Of a stretch of 64,000 bases of DNA, positions 22,449-35,400 are shown one piece after another. Numbering within the stretch: the stretch's first letter is position 1; each line of letters starts with the position of its first letter. The translations under genes were made by a program, and so were the position numbers. The stretch is taken from NCBI GenBank assembly GCA_958295665.1, contig OY282559.1, positions 129,679,605-129,743,604 on the forward strand. The letters are read 5' to 3'. The notes beneath the pieces are model-generated. The model ran no database searches, was not told the origin of the DNA, and worked only from the letters and a program-made list of their open reading frames with translations. This DNA comes from Tipula vernalis (lineage: Eukaryota; Arthropoda; Insecta; Diptera; Tipulidae).

Positions 22449-23142
22449 TTAGATTATTCTTATAAGTATAACATAATTATTTAGTAAAGTCACCTTCGTT
22501 TGTTCCGTGATTGTGATGTGAGTTGATTTGTTTTCATTCAGTTTTATTCGCCGTGCCTTCAGCCAATCCGCGACTTTGTTTAAATGATTCTGTAATTCCT
22601 TTGAGGCAATTTCAGGATTAGTGTGAGGCACCAGGATGGCCGTGTCATCGGCAAATGTTGGTATTATTACTTTGTTGGTTATAGGCATATCAGCTGTGTA
22701 CAAAAAGTATAATATTGGTCCTAGAACGCTGCCTTTCGGGATACCTACATAATTATCATTTAGGCCAGTAGTTACGCGGTTTGGTTTTATCATGTATTGC
22801 CTTTGAAGAAGATAGTTTCCCAAAACTGAGTGAAATTTCTTCGGTAGGAGCTCTTTAATTTTGTAAATTAGGCTTTATCAACAGCTTGTACGATATCCAA
22901 AAAGGCAGCAGAACAATATTTCTTTTCCTCAAAGGTGATTTTGATTGCATTTACAATTCTGTGTACTTGCTCTGTAGTGCCATGTTGGTTTCGGAACCCA
23001 AATTGATGGTCTGGAATAACGCGCCCTTATTCTAATATTGGTTTCAATTTGGTTAGTAACATTTTTTCAAATAGCTTTGAGATTGTGGGCAGCATGCTTA
23101 TTGGACGATACGATGAGATTTGCGTTTCATTTTTCAGTTTTT
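22449..23142 (-). pseudogene. Jockey-clade reverse transcriptase fragment
   Basis: From about 23142 downward the minus strand reads SSYRPISMLPTISKLFEKML, then DHQFGFRNQHGTTEQVHRIV and CSAAFLDIVQAVDKA (degraded first-Asp motif). The open part at 22823-22449 has IPKGSVLGPILYFLYTADMP, TFADDTAILVPH and KARRIKLNENKSTHI. This is the central RT of a Jockey-type element and differs clearly from the CR1-like RT at 17-19 kb. Stops and a frameshift near 22860 make it non-functional. The endonuclease and ORF1 are missing. Confidence 0.85.
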
Positions 23143-23420
23143 GTCTTAATAAATTCTACATCTCGAAACATTTTACGAATCTGAGGTTTGTCAAAAATCC
23201 CTTTATTCAATTTCGCATCACTCAATTCTGGAAACTGATTAACTAAATATTTGAAATATCCATCTTCTACATCTAGTGCCCTCACGTATTGCTTCATTAG
23301 GCCAAGTTTTATGTGACGTGAAGTGAGCAAAATTTTGGCTGGATTGAGTAAAGATTTTCTGATGATATTATGATCAAACGCTACTCTTTCCCCATTCCTT
23401 TTTTTATAGTGGTTTATCGA
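23143..23420 (-). pseudogene. fragment of a conserved, transposon-associated insect protein of unknown function
   Basis: The minus strand gives PAKILLTSRHIKLGLMKQYV, then ALDVEDGYFKYLVNQFPELS and DKPQIRKMFRDVEF. The pattern of a His-Ile-Lys-Leu-Gly-Leu-Met-Lys block followed by a Phe-Pro-x-Leu-Ser block and a Pro-x-Ile-Arg block resembles an uncharacterised protein that recurs in arthropod genomes. I cannot name its function or class. The fragment directly abuts the jockey fragment and ends without a start or stop typical of a gene. Confidence 0.45.
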
Positions 23421-26408
23421 GTGTGCTATTGGAACTCCTTTTCCCGATCTCCGTAAATAGTTGGTTTAGTCTGCGACTAAAAATTCGAATCGAATAAGAT
23501 TGTTAAGATATTTCTGGTTGAAAAGCTGTGGTGACCTCTTTTCTCCAACCGATAGATCCATGTAGTCTTCCCGTAGTCTCTTATAACGTGCATAGTTTCA
23601 GCAACCTGAAGTTTGATGTTTGATTCATAACTGTTAGTCGTTCTAGCCTCCGAAGTAAAACTTGGATTTGCCATTGAGGCATCCGCATACAATATTGACC
23701 GAATGAACTAATGCTCAAAATCATTATGTTTATCACATGAATGGGTGTTACACCCTAGTAGCATTATATTTCTCACAAGACAAGGAGTTCACTCGTGAAA
23801 ACGGCCTCTTGTAAATATTCAGGCAATTGCCTGCAATTTGAGGGAGGTTGTTGTTTTCCACCAGGGGTGATCGGTTATTATTAAATAAGCGAAAAGTAAT
23901 CCAATTAAATGGAAACTACGGTCTTTATAGTAACAACTAGTATTAGTTTAATTAAGTTTACGTAACAAAAAATGTACTTTTGATTTTTTTGCATTTTAAA
24001 GAGAAAAATTTAAAATTAAAATTACTGTGTTTAAAACTTTAAAGTTCAATTTTAAAATTTGGTAAATTTGTAATTTACTTGAATATATATTTTCTACTAT
24101 TGCATCAAAAGCTCACAAAATAATAAACCTACTTACATATAGGTGTATAGGTAACATTTTAATTTTCCACAATTTTCATGATTTTTTTTTTTTAGTATGT
24201 AGTACTTATTATATTTATTCTAGTAAAATAGAGTGAGGTATTAAGAGACTAACGAAATTGAAAAATTCAAACTGTGGAAAGAAATTAAAACAAGAAAAAC
24301 CGGTTTCCAGATACGAGAGAAAATACTTGGAAAATTATATTTTAGAAAACATACTAGGGAAAGACTTACGTAATGCTCATTTATTATCCTATTAGTTGTT
24401 GTTATATTTTAATTAAATTTGTATTTGGAATCTCCAATGGATTGGATTATTTGGATGCACAAAATAGTTCATACTTTTTATGGAGAGATTAACTTGAGCA
24501 AATATTTGACATACATTTTCTACAGAATTTCATGAATTCGAAGGATATTCCTTATTATGCAGCACTATGCAGCTGTTGCAAGATCAGCAGTACTACTTCT
24601 GATCAAAATTCAAATTGTGGATTCTGGAAACATATCGAATTAGAAAGTTTATTTTTACAAGTGGCCACAAAACGAGGCAGCAAACCAGAACCATCGAACT
24701 GTCAACCAACAGATTCCGCCATGGTTGATCGATTAGTAACCTGATTAATTTTGCTTGAGAGTTTCGGGTTCTGTAGCAAAATTCAGGTGCTGAATGATCG
24801 TCCACGATTCTAAATTAGGGCATGATTAATATGGGCGTATTCAATCGTCTCAAGTTTTCACTTCTTCAAAGTTTATTTTACTTCCTCAGAGCTTTTATGC
24901 AGCTATAAAGAGCGCATATGTAACCAGAAGTAGAATACAGTTCCCACTTTTGGACTGGTGCACCAGGGCCGATCGGATTTTGGATAGTCCAACATCCCTT
25001 CTCTCGATTTTTTCATTCAGATATAATGTATAAGGTCTCCATATGAGTTCTGCAGATGCCTCCATGGTTCCTCGAAGCTCTTCTGAGGGTCGCTGGTACT
25101 GATGGGTTTAGAAATGCTTTCTTTGATCGACGGCCGATGTGACTTTGTTCTCGTCTAAATATGTTCTAGAAAAATTCAAATTTATCAAAAATTTTAAATC
25201 TCTTATCCCCTGTTTCTGCGTATTCTCCCATTCGTTAAATTCCCCCTATTCATTCGTTACAAAACCAATAAATGTGCAAATCATATTTCGGTAGAATAGA
25301 GGGTATATCATATGTAAAGTTACCTCGATTGGGAACAACAAGCGAATAAACTGGCCAAGTTAGAAAACCAGAAATTTTTTCTGTCTTAAAACACTATGGT
25401 GCTCTTGGTAAAGGAATAATTAGCATTCGTTGTTAAATGCATTTTAGGATACGCATAAAATACCTTTTAAGATAATCTCATTCAGCTTTAGGCAATTGTG
25501 TCTCTGAAATAAAATGTTGAGCTCGCTATTGGCACTGCGCTTTGGACGTTGCAGCATTTTGAGCTTGTTGAGAACCTGCTAACATGAGCAGTTTTAAATA
25601 TACGTATATAAAGTTTTTGACTTTTTGGGGGAACATCGAAATTTATCGATTTGTGGATGGAATCACGAATTTGTATTAAATAATTTTTGTAACAGTAAAC
25701 GGGTTAAAACTTAACTGAAAATAAATAGTACATTTAATTATTATCTCGTCCCGATGATATCACTAGGAGTTATCTAACGAAAAATCAATTAATCATTTGA
25801 AACCAAGTAAATATTCAAAAATACATCCCACACTCTCAATTCTACTGAAAACTAATACTTAAATACAATTGATTTTCACCTTGTTTATTTATTTAAAAAA
25901 AATAAAATTAACAATCCCTTTGGACCAATAAAACTGGAGGCACAAAATAAACAAAATTCTAAAGTGTCGAGCTTCTTTATAAAACTTTCAACAACAATAA
26001 ACCCAATTTTTGTTGTTGTTTAGATAGATTTAATGGTAAACTATAGCTAAACATCCAGAAATAAGAAATATATGTCCAACAAAACAAAGACGTAAAATAA
26101 TGAAAAAGAAAACCTTTCAATAAATTACGTTTTCACTTTTTTTCATTATTTTTTATTTTAAGTAAGGTTTCCCGAGATGTCTAAGGAGCAAACTGAATTT
26201 ATGGATTTTTCAGTTTTGATTCGAAATAAGAAATACGAAAAATAAAATCGTATTTTCCAACAAGAATAATATTGGTGAGGGTGAATTGAAATTAAATACA
26301 TCACTACGCTTCACAAATGGGGCGAATCAATAATGACTAACGTAATTTTTCTAAAATATATAAATAAAATGCAGTTAGGGTTACAACAAAACAAAGTTTC
26401 AAAAATTG
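23421..26408. other. intergenic sequence with weak coding-like patches
   Basis: No protein family was recognised. Patches of more balanced composition lie at 23480-23700, 24530-24810 and 24930-25140. The second gives a 70-residue plus-strand frame ending in QPTDSAMVDRLVT. These are probably old element fragments. The rest is AT-rich. Confidence 0.4.
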
Positions 26409-29400
26409 AAAGTTAAAAGTTAAAAGTTAAAAGTTAAAAGTTAAAAGTTAAAAGTTAAAAGTTAAAAGTTAAAAGTTAAAAGTTAAAAGTTAAAAGTTAA
26501 AAGTTAAAAGTTAAAAGTTAAAAGTTAAAAGTTAAAAGTTAAAAGTTAAAAGTTAAAAGTTAAAAGTTAAAAGTTAAAAGTTAAAAGTTAAAAGTTAAAA
26601 GTTAAAAGTTAAAAGTTAAAAGTTAAAAGTTAAAAGTTAAAAGTTAAAAGTTAAAAGTTAAAAGTTAAAAGTTAAAAGTTAAAAGTTAAAAGTTAAAAGT
26701 TAAAAGTTAAAAGTTAAAAGTTAAAAGTTAAAAGTTAAAAGTTAAAAGTTAAAAGTTAAAAGTTAAAAGTTAAAAGTTAAAAGTTAAAAGTTAAAAGTTA
26801 AAAGTTAAAAGTTAAAAGTTAAAAGTTAAAAGTTAAAAGTTAAAAGTTAAAAGTTAAAAGTTAAAAGTTAAAAGTTAAAAGTTAAAAGTTAAAAGTTAAA
26901 AGTTAAAAGTTAAAAGTTAAAAGTTAAAAGTTAAAAGTTAAAAGTTAAAAGTTAAAAGTTAAAAGTTAAAAGTTAAAAGTTAAAAGTTAAAAGTTAAAAG
27001 TTAAAAGTTAAAAGTTAAAAGTTAAAAGTTAAAAGTTAAAAGTTAAAAGTTAAAAGTTAAAAGTTAAAAGTTAAAAGTTAAAAGTTAAAAGTTAAAAGTT
27101 AAAAGTTAAAAGTTAAAAGTTAAAAGTTAAAAGTTAAAAGTTAAAAGTTAAAAGTTAAAAGTTAAAAGTTAAAAGTTAAAAGTTAAAAGTTAAAAGTTAA
27201 AAGTTAAAAGTTAAAAGTTAAAAGTTAAAAGTTAAAAGTTAAAAGTTAAAAGTTAAAAGTTAAAAGTTAAAAGTTAAAAGTTAAAAGTTAAAAGTTAAAA
27301 GTTAAAAGTTAAAAGTTAAAAGTTAAAAGTTAAAAGTTAAAAGTTAAAAGTTAAAAGTTAAAAGTTAAAAGTTAAAAGTTAAAAGTTAAAAGTTAAAAGT
27401 TAAAAGTTAAAAGTTAAAAGTTAAAAGTTAAAAGTTAAAAGTTAAAAGTTAAAAGTTAAAAGTTAAAAGTTAAAAGTTAAAAGTTAAAAGTTAAAAGTTA
27501 AAAGTTAAAAGTTAAAAGTTAAAAGTTAAAAGTTAAAAGTTAAAAGTTAAAAGTTAAAAGTTAAAAGTTAAAAGTTAAAAGTTAAAAGTTAAAAGTTAAA
27601 AGTTAAAAGTTAAAAGTTAAAAGTTAAAAGTTAAAAGTTAAAAGTTAAAAGTTAAAAGTTAAAAGTTAAAAGTTAAAAGTTAAAAGTTAAAAGTTAAAAG
27701 TTAAAAGTTAAAAGTTAAAAGTTAAAAGTTAAAAGTTAAAAGTTAAAAGTTAAAAGTTAAAAGTTAAAAGTTAAAAGTTAAAAGTTAAAAGTTAAAAGTT
27801 AAAAGTTAAAAGTTAAAAGTTAAAAGTTAAAAGTTAAAAGTTAAAAGTTAAAAGTTAAAAGTTAAAAGTTAAAAGTTAAAAGTTAAAAGTTAAAAGTTAA
27901 AAGTTAAAAGTTAAAAGTTAAAAGTTAAAAGTTAAAAGTTAAAAGTTAAAAGTTAAAAGTTAAAAGTTAAAAGTTAAAAGTTAAAAGTTAAAAGTTAAAA
28001 GTTAAAAGTTAAAAGTTAAAAGTTAAAAGTTAAAAGTTAAAAGTTAAAAGTTAAAAGTTAAAAGTTAAAAGTTAAAAGTTAAAAGTTAAAAGTTAAAAGT
28101 TAAAAGTTAAAAGTTAAAAGTTAAAAGTTAAAAGTTAAAAGTTAAAAGTTAAAAGTTAAAAGTTAAAAGTTAAAAGTTAAAAGTTAAAAGTTAAAAGTTA
28201 AAAGTTAAAAGTTAAAAGTTAAAAGTTAAAAGTTAAAAGTTAAAAGTTAAAAGTTAAAAGTTAAAAGTTAAAAGTTAAAAGTTAAAAGTTAAAAGTTAAA
28301 AGTTAAAAGTTAAAAGTTAAAAGTTAAAAGTTAAAAGTTAAAAGTTAAAAGTTAAAAGTTAAAAGTTAAAAGTTAAAAGTTAAAAGTTAAAAGTTAAAAG
28401 TTAAAAGTTAAAAGTTAAAAGTTAAAAGTTAAAAGTTAAAAGTTAAAAGTTAAAAGTTAAAAGTTAAAAGTTAAAAGTTAAAAGTTAAAAGTTAAAAGTT
28501 AAAAGTTAAAAGTTAAAAGTTAAAAGTTAAAAGTTAAAAGTTAAAAGTTAAAAGTTAAAAGTTAAAAGTTAAAAGTTAAAAGTTAAAAGTTAAAAGTTAA
28601 AAGTTAAAAGTTAAAAGTTAAAAGTTAAAAGTTAAAAGTTAAAAGTTAAAAGTTAAAAGTTAAAAGTTAAAAGTTAAAAGTTAAAAGTTAAAAGTTAAAA
28701 GTTAAAAGTTAAAAGTTAAAAGTTAAAAGTTAAAAGTTAAAAGTTAAAAGTTAAAAGTTAAAAGTTAAAAGTTAAAAGTTAAAAGTTAAAAGTTAAAAGT
28801 TAAAAGTTAAAAGTTAAAAGTTAAAAGTTAAAAGTTAAAAGTTAAAAGTTAAAAGTTAAAAGTTAAAAGTTAAAAGTTAAAAGTTAAAAGTTAAAAGTTA
28901 AAAGTTAAAAGTTAAAAGTTAAAAGTTAAAAGTTAAAAGTTAAAAGTTAAAAGTTAAAAGTTAAAAGTTAAAAGTTAAAAGTTAAAAGTTAAAAGTTAAA
29001 AGTTAAAAGTTAAAAGTTAAAAGTTAAAAGTTAAAAGTTAAAAGTTAAAAGTTAAAAGTTAAAAGTTAAAAGTTAAAAGTTAAAAGTTAAAAGTTAAAAG
29101 TTAAAAGTTAAAAGTTAAAAGTTAAAAGTTAAAAGTTAAAAGTTAAAAGTTAAAAGTTAAAAGTTAAAAGTTAAAAGTTAAAAGTTAAAAGTTAAAAGTT
29201 AAAAGTTAAAAGTTAAAAGTTAAAAGTTAAAAGTTAAAAGTTAAAAGTTAAAAGTTAAAAGTTAAAAGTTAAAAGTTAAAAGTTAAAAGTTAAAAGTTAA
29301 AAGTTAAAAGTTAAAAGTTAAAAGTTAAAAGTTAAAAGTTAAAAGTTAAAAGTTAAAAGTTAAAAGTTAAAAGTTAAAAGTTAAAAGTTAAAAGTTAAAA

Positions 29401-30768
29401 GTTAAAAGTTAAAAGTTAAAAGTTAAAAGTTAAAAGTTAAAAGTTAAAAGTTAAAAGTTAAAAGTTAAAAGTTAAAAGTTAAAAGTTAAAAGTTAAAAGT
29501 TAAAAGTTAAAAGTTAAAAGTTAAAAGTTAAAAGTTAAAAGTTAAAAGTTAAAAGTTAAAAGTTAAAAGTTAAAAGTTAAAAGTTAAAAGTTAAAAGTTA
29601 AAAGTTAAAAGTTAAAAGTTAAAAGTTAAAAGTTAAAAGTTAAAAGTTAAAAGTTAAAAGTTAAAAGTTAAAAGTTAAAAGTTAAAAGTTAAAAGTTAAA
29701 AGTTAAAAGTTAAAAGTTAAAAGTTAAAAGTTAAAAGTTAAAAGTTAAAAGTTAAAAGTTAAAAGTTAAAAGTTAAAAGTTAAAAGTTAAAAGTTAAAAG
29801 TTAAAAGTTAAAAGTTAAAAGTTAAAAGTTAAAAGTTAAAAGTTAAAAGTTAAAAGTTAAAAGTTAAAAGTTAAAAGTTAAAAGTTAAAAGTTAAAAGTT
29901 AAAAGTTAAAAGTTAAAAGTTAAAAGTTAAAAGTTAAAAGTTAAAAGTTAAAAGTTAAAAGTTAAAAGTTAAAAGTTAAAAGTTAAAAGTTAAAAGTTAA
30001 AAGTTAAAAGTTAAAAGTTAAAAGTTAAAAGTTAAAAGTTAAAAGTTAAAAGTTAAAAGTTAAAAGTTAAAAGTTAAAAGTTAAAAGTTAAAAGTTAAAA
30101 GTTAAAAGTTAAAAGTTAAAAGTTAAAAGTTAAAAGTTAAAAGTTAAAAGTTAAAAGTTAAAAGTTAAAAGTTAAAAGTTAAAAGTTAAAAGTTAAAAGT
30201 TAAAAGTTAAAAGTTAAAAGTTAAAAGTTAAAAGTTAAAAGTTAAAAGTTAAAAGTTAAAAGTTAAAAGTTAAAAGTTAAAAGTTAAAAGTTAAAAGTTA
30301 AAAGTTAAAAGTTAAAAGTTAAAAGTTAAAAGTTAAAAGTTAAAAGTTAAAAGTTAAAAGTTAAAAGTTAAAAGTTAAAAGTTAAAAGTTAAAAGTTAAA
30401 AGTTAAAAGTTAAAAGTTAAAAGTTAAAAGTTAAAAGTTAAAAGTTAAAAGTTAAAAGTTAAAAGTTAAAAGTTAAAAGTTAAAAGTTAAAAGTTAAAAG
30501 TTAAAAGTTAAAAGTTAAAAGTTAAAAGTTAAAAGTTAAAAGTTAAAAGTTAAAAGTTAAAAGTTAAAAGTTAAAAGTTAAAAGTTAAAAGTTAAAAGTT
30601 AAAAGTTAAAAGTTAAAAGTTAAAAGTTAAAAGTTAAAAGTTAAAAGTTAAAAGTTAAAAGTTAAAAGTTAAAAGTTAAAAGTTAAAAGTTAAAAGTTAA
30701 AAGTTAAAAGTTAAAAGTTAAAAGTTAAAAGTTAAAAGTTAAAAGTTAAAAGTTAAAAGTTAAAAGTT
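26409..30768 (+). repeat. perfect (GTTAAAA)~623 satellite array
   Basis: An unbroken 7-bp tandem array of 4,360 bp. The phase of the repeat at each line start returns exactly every 420 bp throughout, so no indel was detected, and no substitution was seen. Each strand lacks one base: the plus strand has no C. It ends in GTTGGAGATTT. The array has no open frame. Confidence 0.97.
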
Positions 30769-32311
30769 GGAGATTTATGTATGAAATAAAATCAATTTCA
30801 ATAACATTTTCTCAATAACAAGTTTGTACTTTACTTTTATATATTTTAACAAATTCAGATATTGTAAATGTTTAAAAGCGAAAGCATGGTGCAATGTTTA
30901 AAAGCGAAATTTTAAACCAATAATATTTGTAAGGACAACTACTCAAATTCATTTCTATTTCGAATTTTTGGATTGAATTCTAAAATTAAGCTCGATAACA
31001 TTTGTGTTTTCCAAACTTACAATTTGAATCTTTATTTAGATGAATCATTTTTTTTAATCCATGATTTTTATATCTATAATAAACTAAAATTAGTTAAGCA
31101 GATAAAGAAATAAATAGTTTATAAACTTTTAAATTTTATAATCTATAAAAACGAAAGCTCGATGCAGTATTAAAATTAAATTCTATAAACATAAATAACT
31201 ATTCAAAGTTAAATGAAAAAAATAAAATAAAATAAAAATCATAGTTTAAAATGCCATCAACAAACGTTTTAATTGCAAATTGAAATTTTCCTTTTATTTT
31301 TATTGATAAGGACGTGATAAAAGGAATAACGAATTTTTATGAACGCTTTAAAGTTGCAATTTGTTATTCTTTGTAACAATCAAATTTAGTTAAAAAATAA
31401 AATTTTGCAACATTTTATAGTTTTCGATACTAAAACCAAACCGGCTGCATCAAAACTACACAGCAGGAGGAACAATATTCCAAAGTCATCTCACTAAAAC
31501 TTTAAATAGTTCGTAAAATAAAACGTCCTTCGTTAGTTAATTATTAAAGCTTTAATAACAAAACGAGCGTTAACAATTTAAGCTTCGAATCGATGCCACA
31601 TGATATTTTATACTTTAAGACTAATATAAGCAATTGGTTAAAATATAACCTTACAAATATGCAGGGCCATAAGTAAGCACCTTAGGCCAATATATTGAAA
31701 TATCAAAATTACAAAAGAACTCCGATGTGTAATGAAACATGTAATTTGTTAACCTGGTTGGTTCAAAAATGATTTTCAAAAATATTCTTCGTGAGGCACA
31801 AAAATAAACACCACCCTGTAAAAAAAATATTTTTTCTAATTAAATAAATAACAATTTTAATGAGAGCTTTTTAAAGAGTTTTTATCTCTTGTCTACTGTG
31901 TGTTTAAACATAAAAGAAGTAGAAAAATTTCTTAATTAAAATTTATTTATAAAAATATTCTTGTATTCAACTATTGTTGTGTACATACATAATAAACTTA
32001 CTGTTATTATTGTTGTTGCTAAATTGTTGTATACTTTTGAAGATGTACATACAATATGAAATTGCAAGATAAGTTTTCGAAAATTAAAAAAAAAATTGAA
32101 AATTGGAGCTTTCTTTGTTTATGGTTTTGTTAATAACAACAAAAATTATTTATTTAATTTTAAATGATCTTAAAAATTTTCTATTTTTATGCAGTACTTT
32201 TTGCAAATATTTTGGGGAATTCATTTCAAAGTGGTATCGATTCATATTTACTCATTGTTTTTATTATTCTGGTTCATTCGAAAATTGGAGTTGAGTAGAA
32301 TACCATTAAAG
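30769..32311. other. AT-rich intergenic sequence
   Basis: No gene, RNA or repeat structure was recognised. Confidence 0.55.
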
Positions 32312-32465
32312 ATGAACCTATCCTTCTGACTTGTTAAAAGAAATTAAACGTAAATTATTTATGTAACCAATTCAAATAATACTAGTGTATGAACCTATCC
32401 TTCTGACTTGTTAAAAGAAATTAAACGTAAATTATTTATGTAACCAATTCAAATAATACTAGTGT
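32312..32465. repeat. exact 77-bp tandem duplication
   Basis: The segment starting ATGAACCTATCCTTCTGAC at 32312-32388 is repeated without differences at 32389-32465. The identity implies a recent event or an assembly duplication. Confidence 0.95.
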
Positions 32466-35400
32466 CATCATTAAGCGGTTATCCATGATGTCAGGCTAAT
32501 TTGTTTCAATCTTGTTCATATCTCAATTTTAATTTATCACTCCTAATATTTTAAAACATGTTCCAGTAAGTTTAACTTTTTAGATATAGAGAAATTCAAT
32601 ACAATTTGATAAATAATACACGGTAAAATACAATAGTTTTTAAAATTTTAAAAACTTGTCATAGTTTATTTGTCACAGTTAGTGTTATATAAAAACGATT
32701 GAACGATTGAAGTCATTAAGCACAAAAATTTAGAAAGAAAAGCATTACAAAATTTAATATAAATTAATATTTTATTTTATCTGTAAGCAACTTTAATAAT
32801 TTATAAGATTTTAGGAAACTGATACAATATACTCGTATACCTGAGCTTTAATCAAAAGCTATATTAAAAACATAGAGAAATCTCAATTCAATTTTCTTAA
32901 TACTAAAAAATTCTTAGAAGATTTTCTTATTCTGATAATACCCTAGTATATACGCGAGCGTAAAAGATAACATAATACACAGTAGTGCTTTTTAAATCAA
33001 TGAAAGTCTCCAATTTTGTCTACAACCGTCGTCTGAAATCTCATATTTTATTCTATATGATAATAGAATATTGTTTTTATAAAGCAAAAAAAAAAAAAAA
33101 GAAGTTGGATGATTTTCAATTTATACTATCGTATATGTTTGTAATGATAACCGTATATAGTTTATAATGAATTGATTTGCTTGGATTTTTTACAGTCTTT
33201 AGAAAAGAAGAAAAAGGTTTTAGTTATACTCGTAATGTAGACAGTAATTTGATATAGTTCGCTATGAATGATAAATTTACTGGAAATTTGCTTTTAGTTA
33301 AAAAGACGTGTATATTACAGACAGTATGAATATCGAATTAATCTTAAAGCTAGTTTCGTAAGTTCAAGATTGTAACATGTATGCAAAGTAATTAACGAAA
33401 GAAAGACGAAAGAACTAAAAGTTCTAAATAGGGGCAGCACAGTTCAAGCGAGAAAAACTAATATCAATCATTTATCCTTCATTACGCACAAAAAATAAAA
33501 TAGTTTTATTCGATCAATGCAAAGGAAGTAATTCCCTATTAGACGACCGGGCCCCATCGTACACCCTTTTACACATAACATAACCGGAGGATTAAAAAGG
33601 TTTATTAGTATTAAAGAATCGACCCGGCTGAACATCTTAGTAGTAGATAGTTAGTATGTGTTGGTAATATACCATTTATGATAAAATAGTAAGCACAGGA
33701 CAACACAATTTCTAAACTACATGTTTAAAAACTCTGAACCCCTTATGTTTTAGGTTTCTGAATCAGATTTCTGGGCGCTTCTGAAAATCGTAATTATTAA
33801 TAATTTACATTTCACTTAAAACGTATAAAACTGCAGCTCAGAGACGACCTAATTTATTATTTTAGGTTAATTATTAGCAACTACCATTTGATTCAAATGA
33901 TTTCCGCCATACTGGCCACATACAGTTGGCACTTTAAACTACAGCTAAGCTCAAACTACTATTATAAATGAAGCATTCCGCGAACCTGCCACTATGATTA
34001 TAGAAATTTATAGTACGGTCTTGTAATTCGTTACCATTAATGTTACCAGTAGCCAAAATTCAAATGATAAGATGCTACCTAGCTTCTATAGTATGAAGTC
34101 CGAGCTAAAGTTCTTGTAAAGTAAGAAGACAAAAAACCAAGACAACCCAATTGCTAAACTACATATCCATTGGAAAGTTAAAGTTTCCGATGATCCAAGT
34201 AAAATTGGAAAGTAAATGAAATGCATAAATATGTCATTTTTTCGTAAAAGGCACAGTTGGGAGAGTAAATTACTCTATGTAATTTACACAGTTTTTTACA
34301 CGTAAAATTGCCATTTTATCCATTATGTATGTATGCATAAAATGTAAAAATTCAAAAATAAATATTTTAAAAACGTCATCTTTTATCAAATTTATTTACT
34401 ATACTCAGTGGCGGCTGCTGATTTAAATGTTAACGCATACAATAAATCGAATTATTTTTCTTTACAATTTTAACTTACATCTTATGTGTATTGTCGTTGA
34501 ACTTACATCTTATGTGTATTGTCGTTGATTTGTAAAAACGATCCTACTGCGTGATGCATGGTGTTGTTAATCCACCATTTCACATGAAACATTTACCTGT
34601 TGGGTGAAAATGAAGAAACCTATTCGGCATAAACAACACTTTACTATGAAGGTGTTCACATGCTCATATTTCTAAATCCACTCCGTTCTAGTGTCATCGA
34701 TGTTCACGTGGTGATTGCGTTAATGCAATCCATCCAAATTTCAATTTCCTGTTGAGTTGCGCCATTTGTTATCGAACTATAGGTTCATCGGGATTTTCAA
34801 TATTTTATGAGATTTTTTGCTGTCGAGGTTTGTTTTATGCAACGTTGCGTTTAGTTGCATTTATTAATGGATTGCATTAAGCATAGCTCTGAGTTAGGTA
34901 AAATTCTCGAAACCCGATTCAAAATTATTAATCTTCAGCTATTTCTAGCAGAAATTTGTATTTTTGTTTTTGAATCGCTTTGAGAATATCTAGATTATAA
35001 TCTCGTGTGATACTCGAAATTTGTAAAGTGCTGTAGATGTGATATTTAGCAAAATTATAGCTACACTTCGAGATTTTCGAGATTTTTTAGGATTTTTTCC
35101 GTCGAGGTTTTAAGCTTAGTTCACATTATTTTAATTAAAAATGAGATTGTGGAGATTATCGATGTTTCTCGAGTTAGGCTTGTAGTTGGATTAATCATAT
35201 GATGTTACAATATCTTACAGAGATGAGATTTTCCATATTCGAGAATTTTAGAATAAACGTTAAAAAATTCGACGTTACAAAATTATTGCAGATTCGTAAT
35301 GATTTCTTAATTGTTTAAAATTACTGTAGGATTCTTAGTTTATTCGAAGTTTTTCGAGTTGATTTAAATTTTATTGTGAATATTCGTGTTTTTAATAATA

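Noticed and set aside
26409..30768. Telomeric array or CRISPR-like array
   Set aside because: Units are contiguous without spacers, the heptamer is not a known insect telomere repeat, and ordinary sequence lies on both sides.
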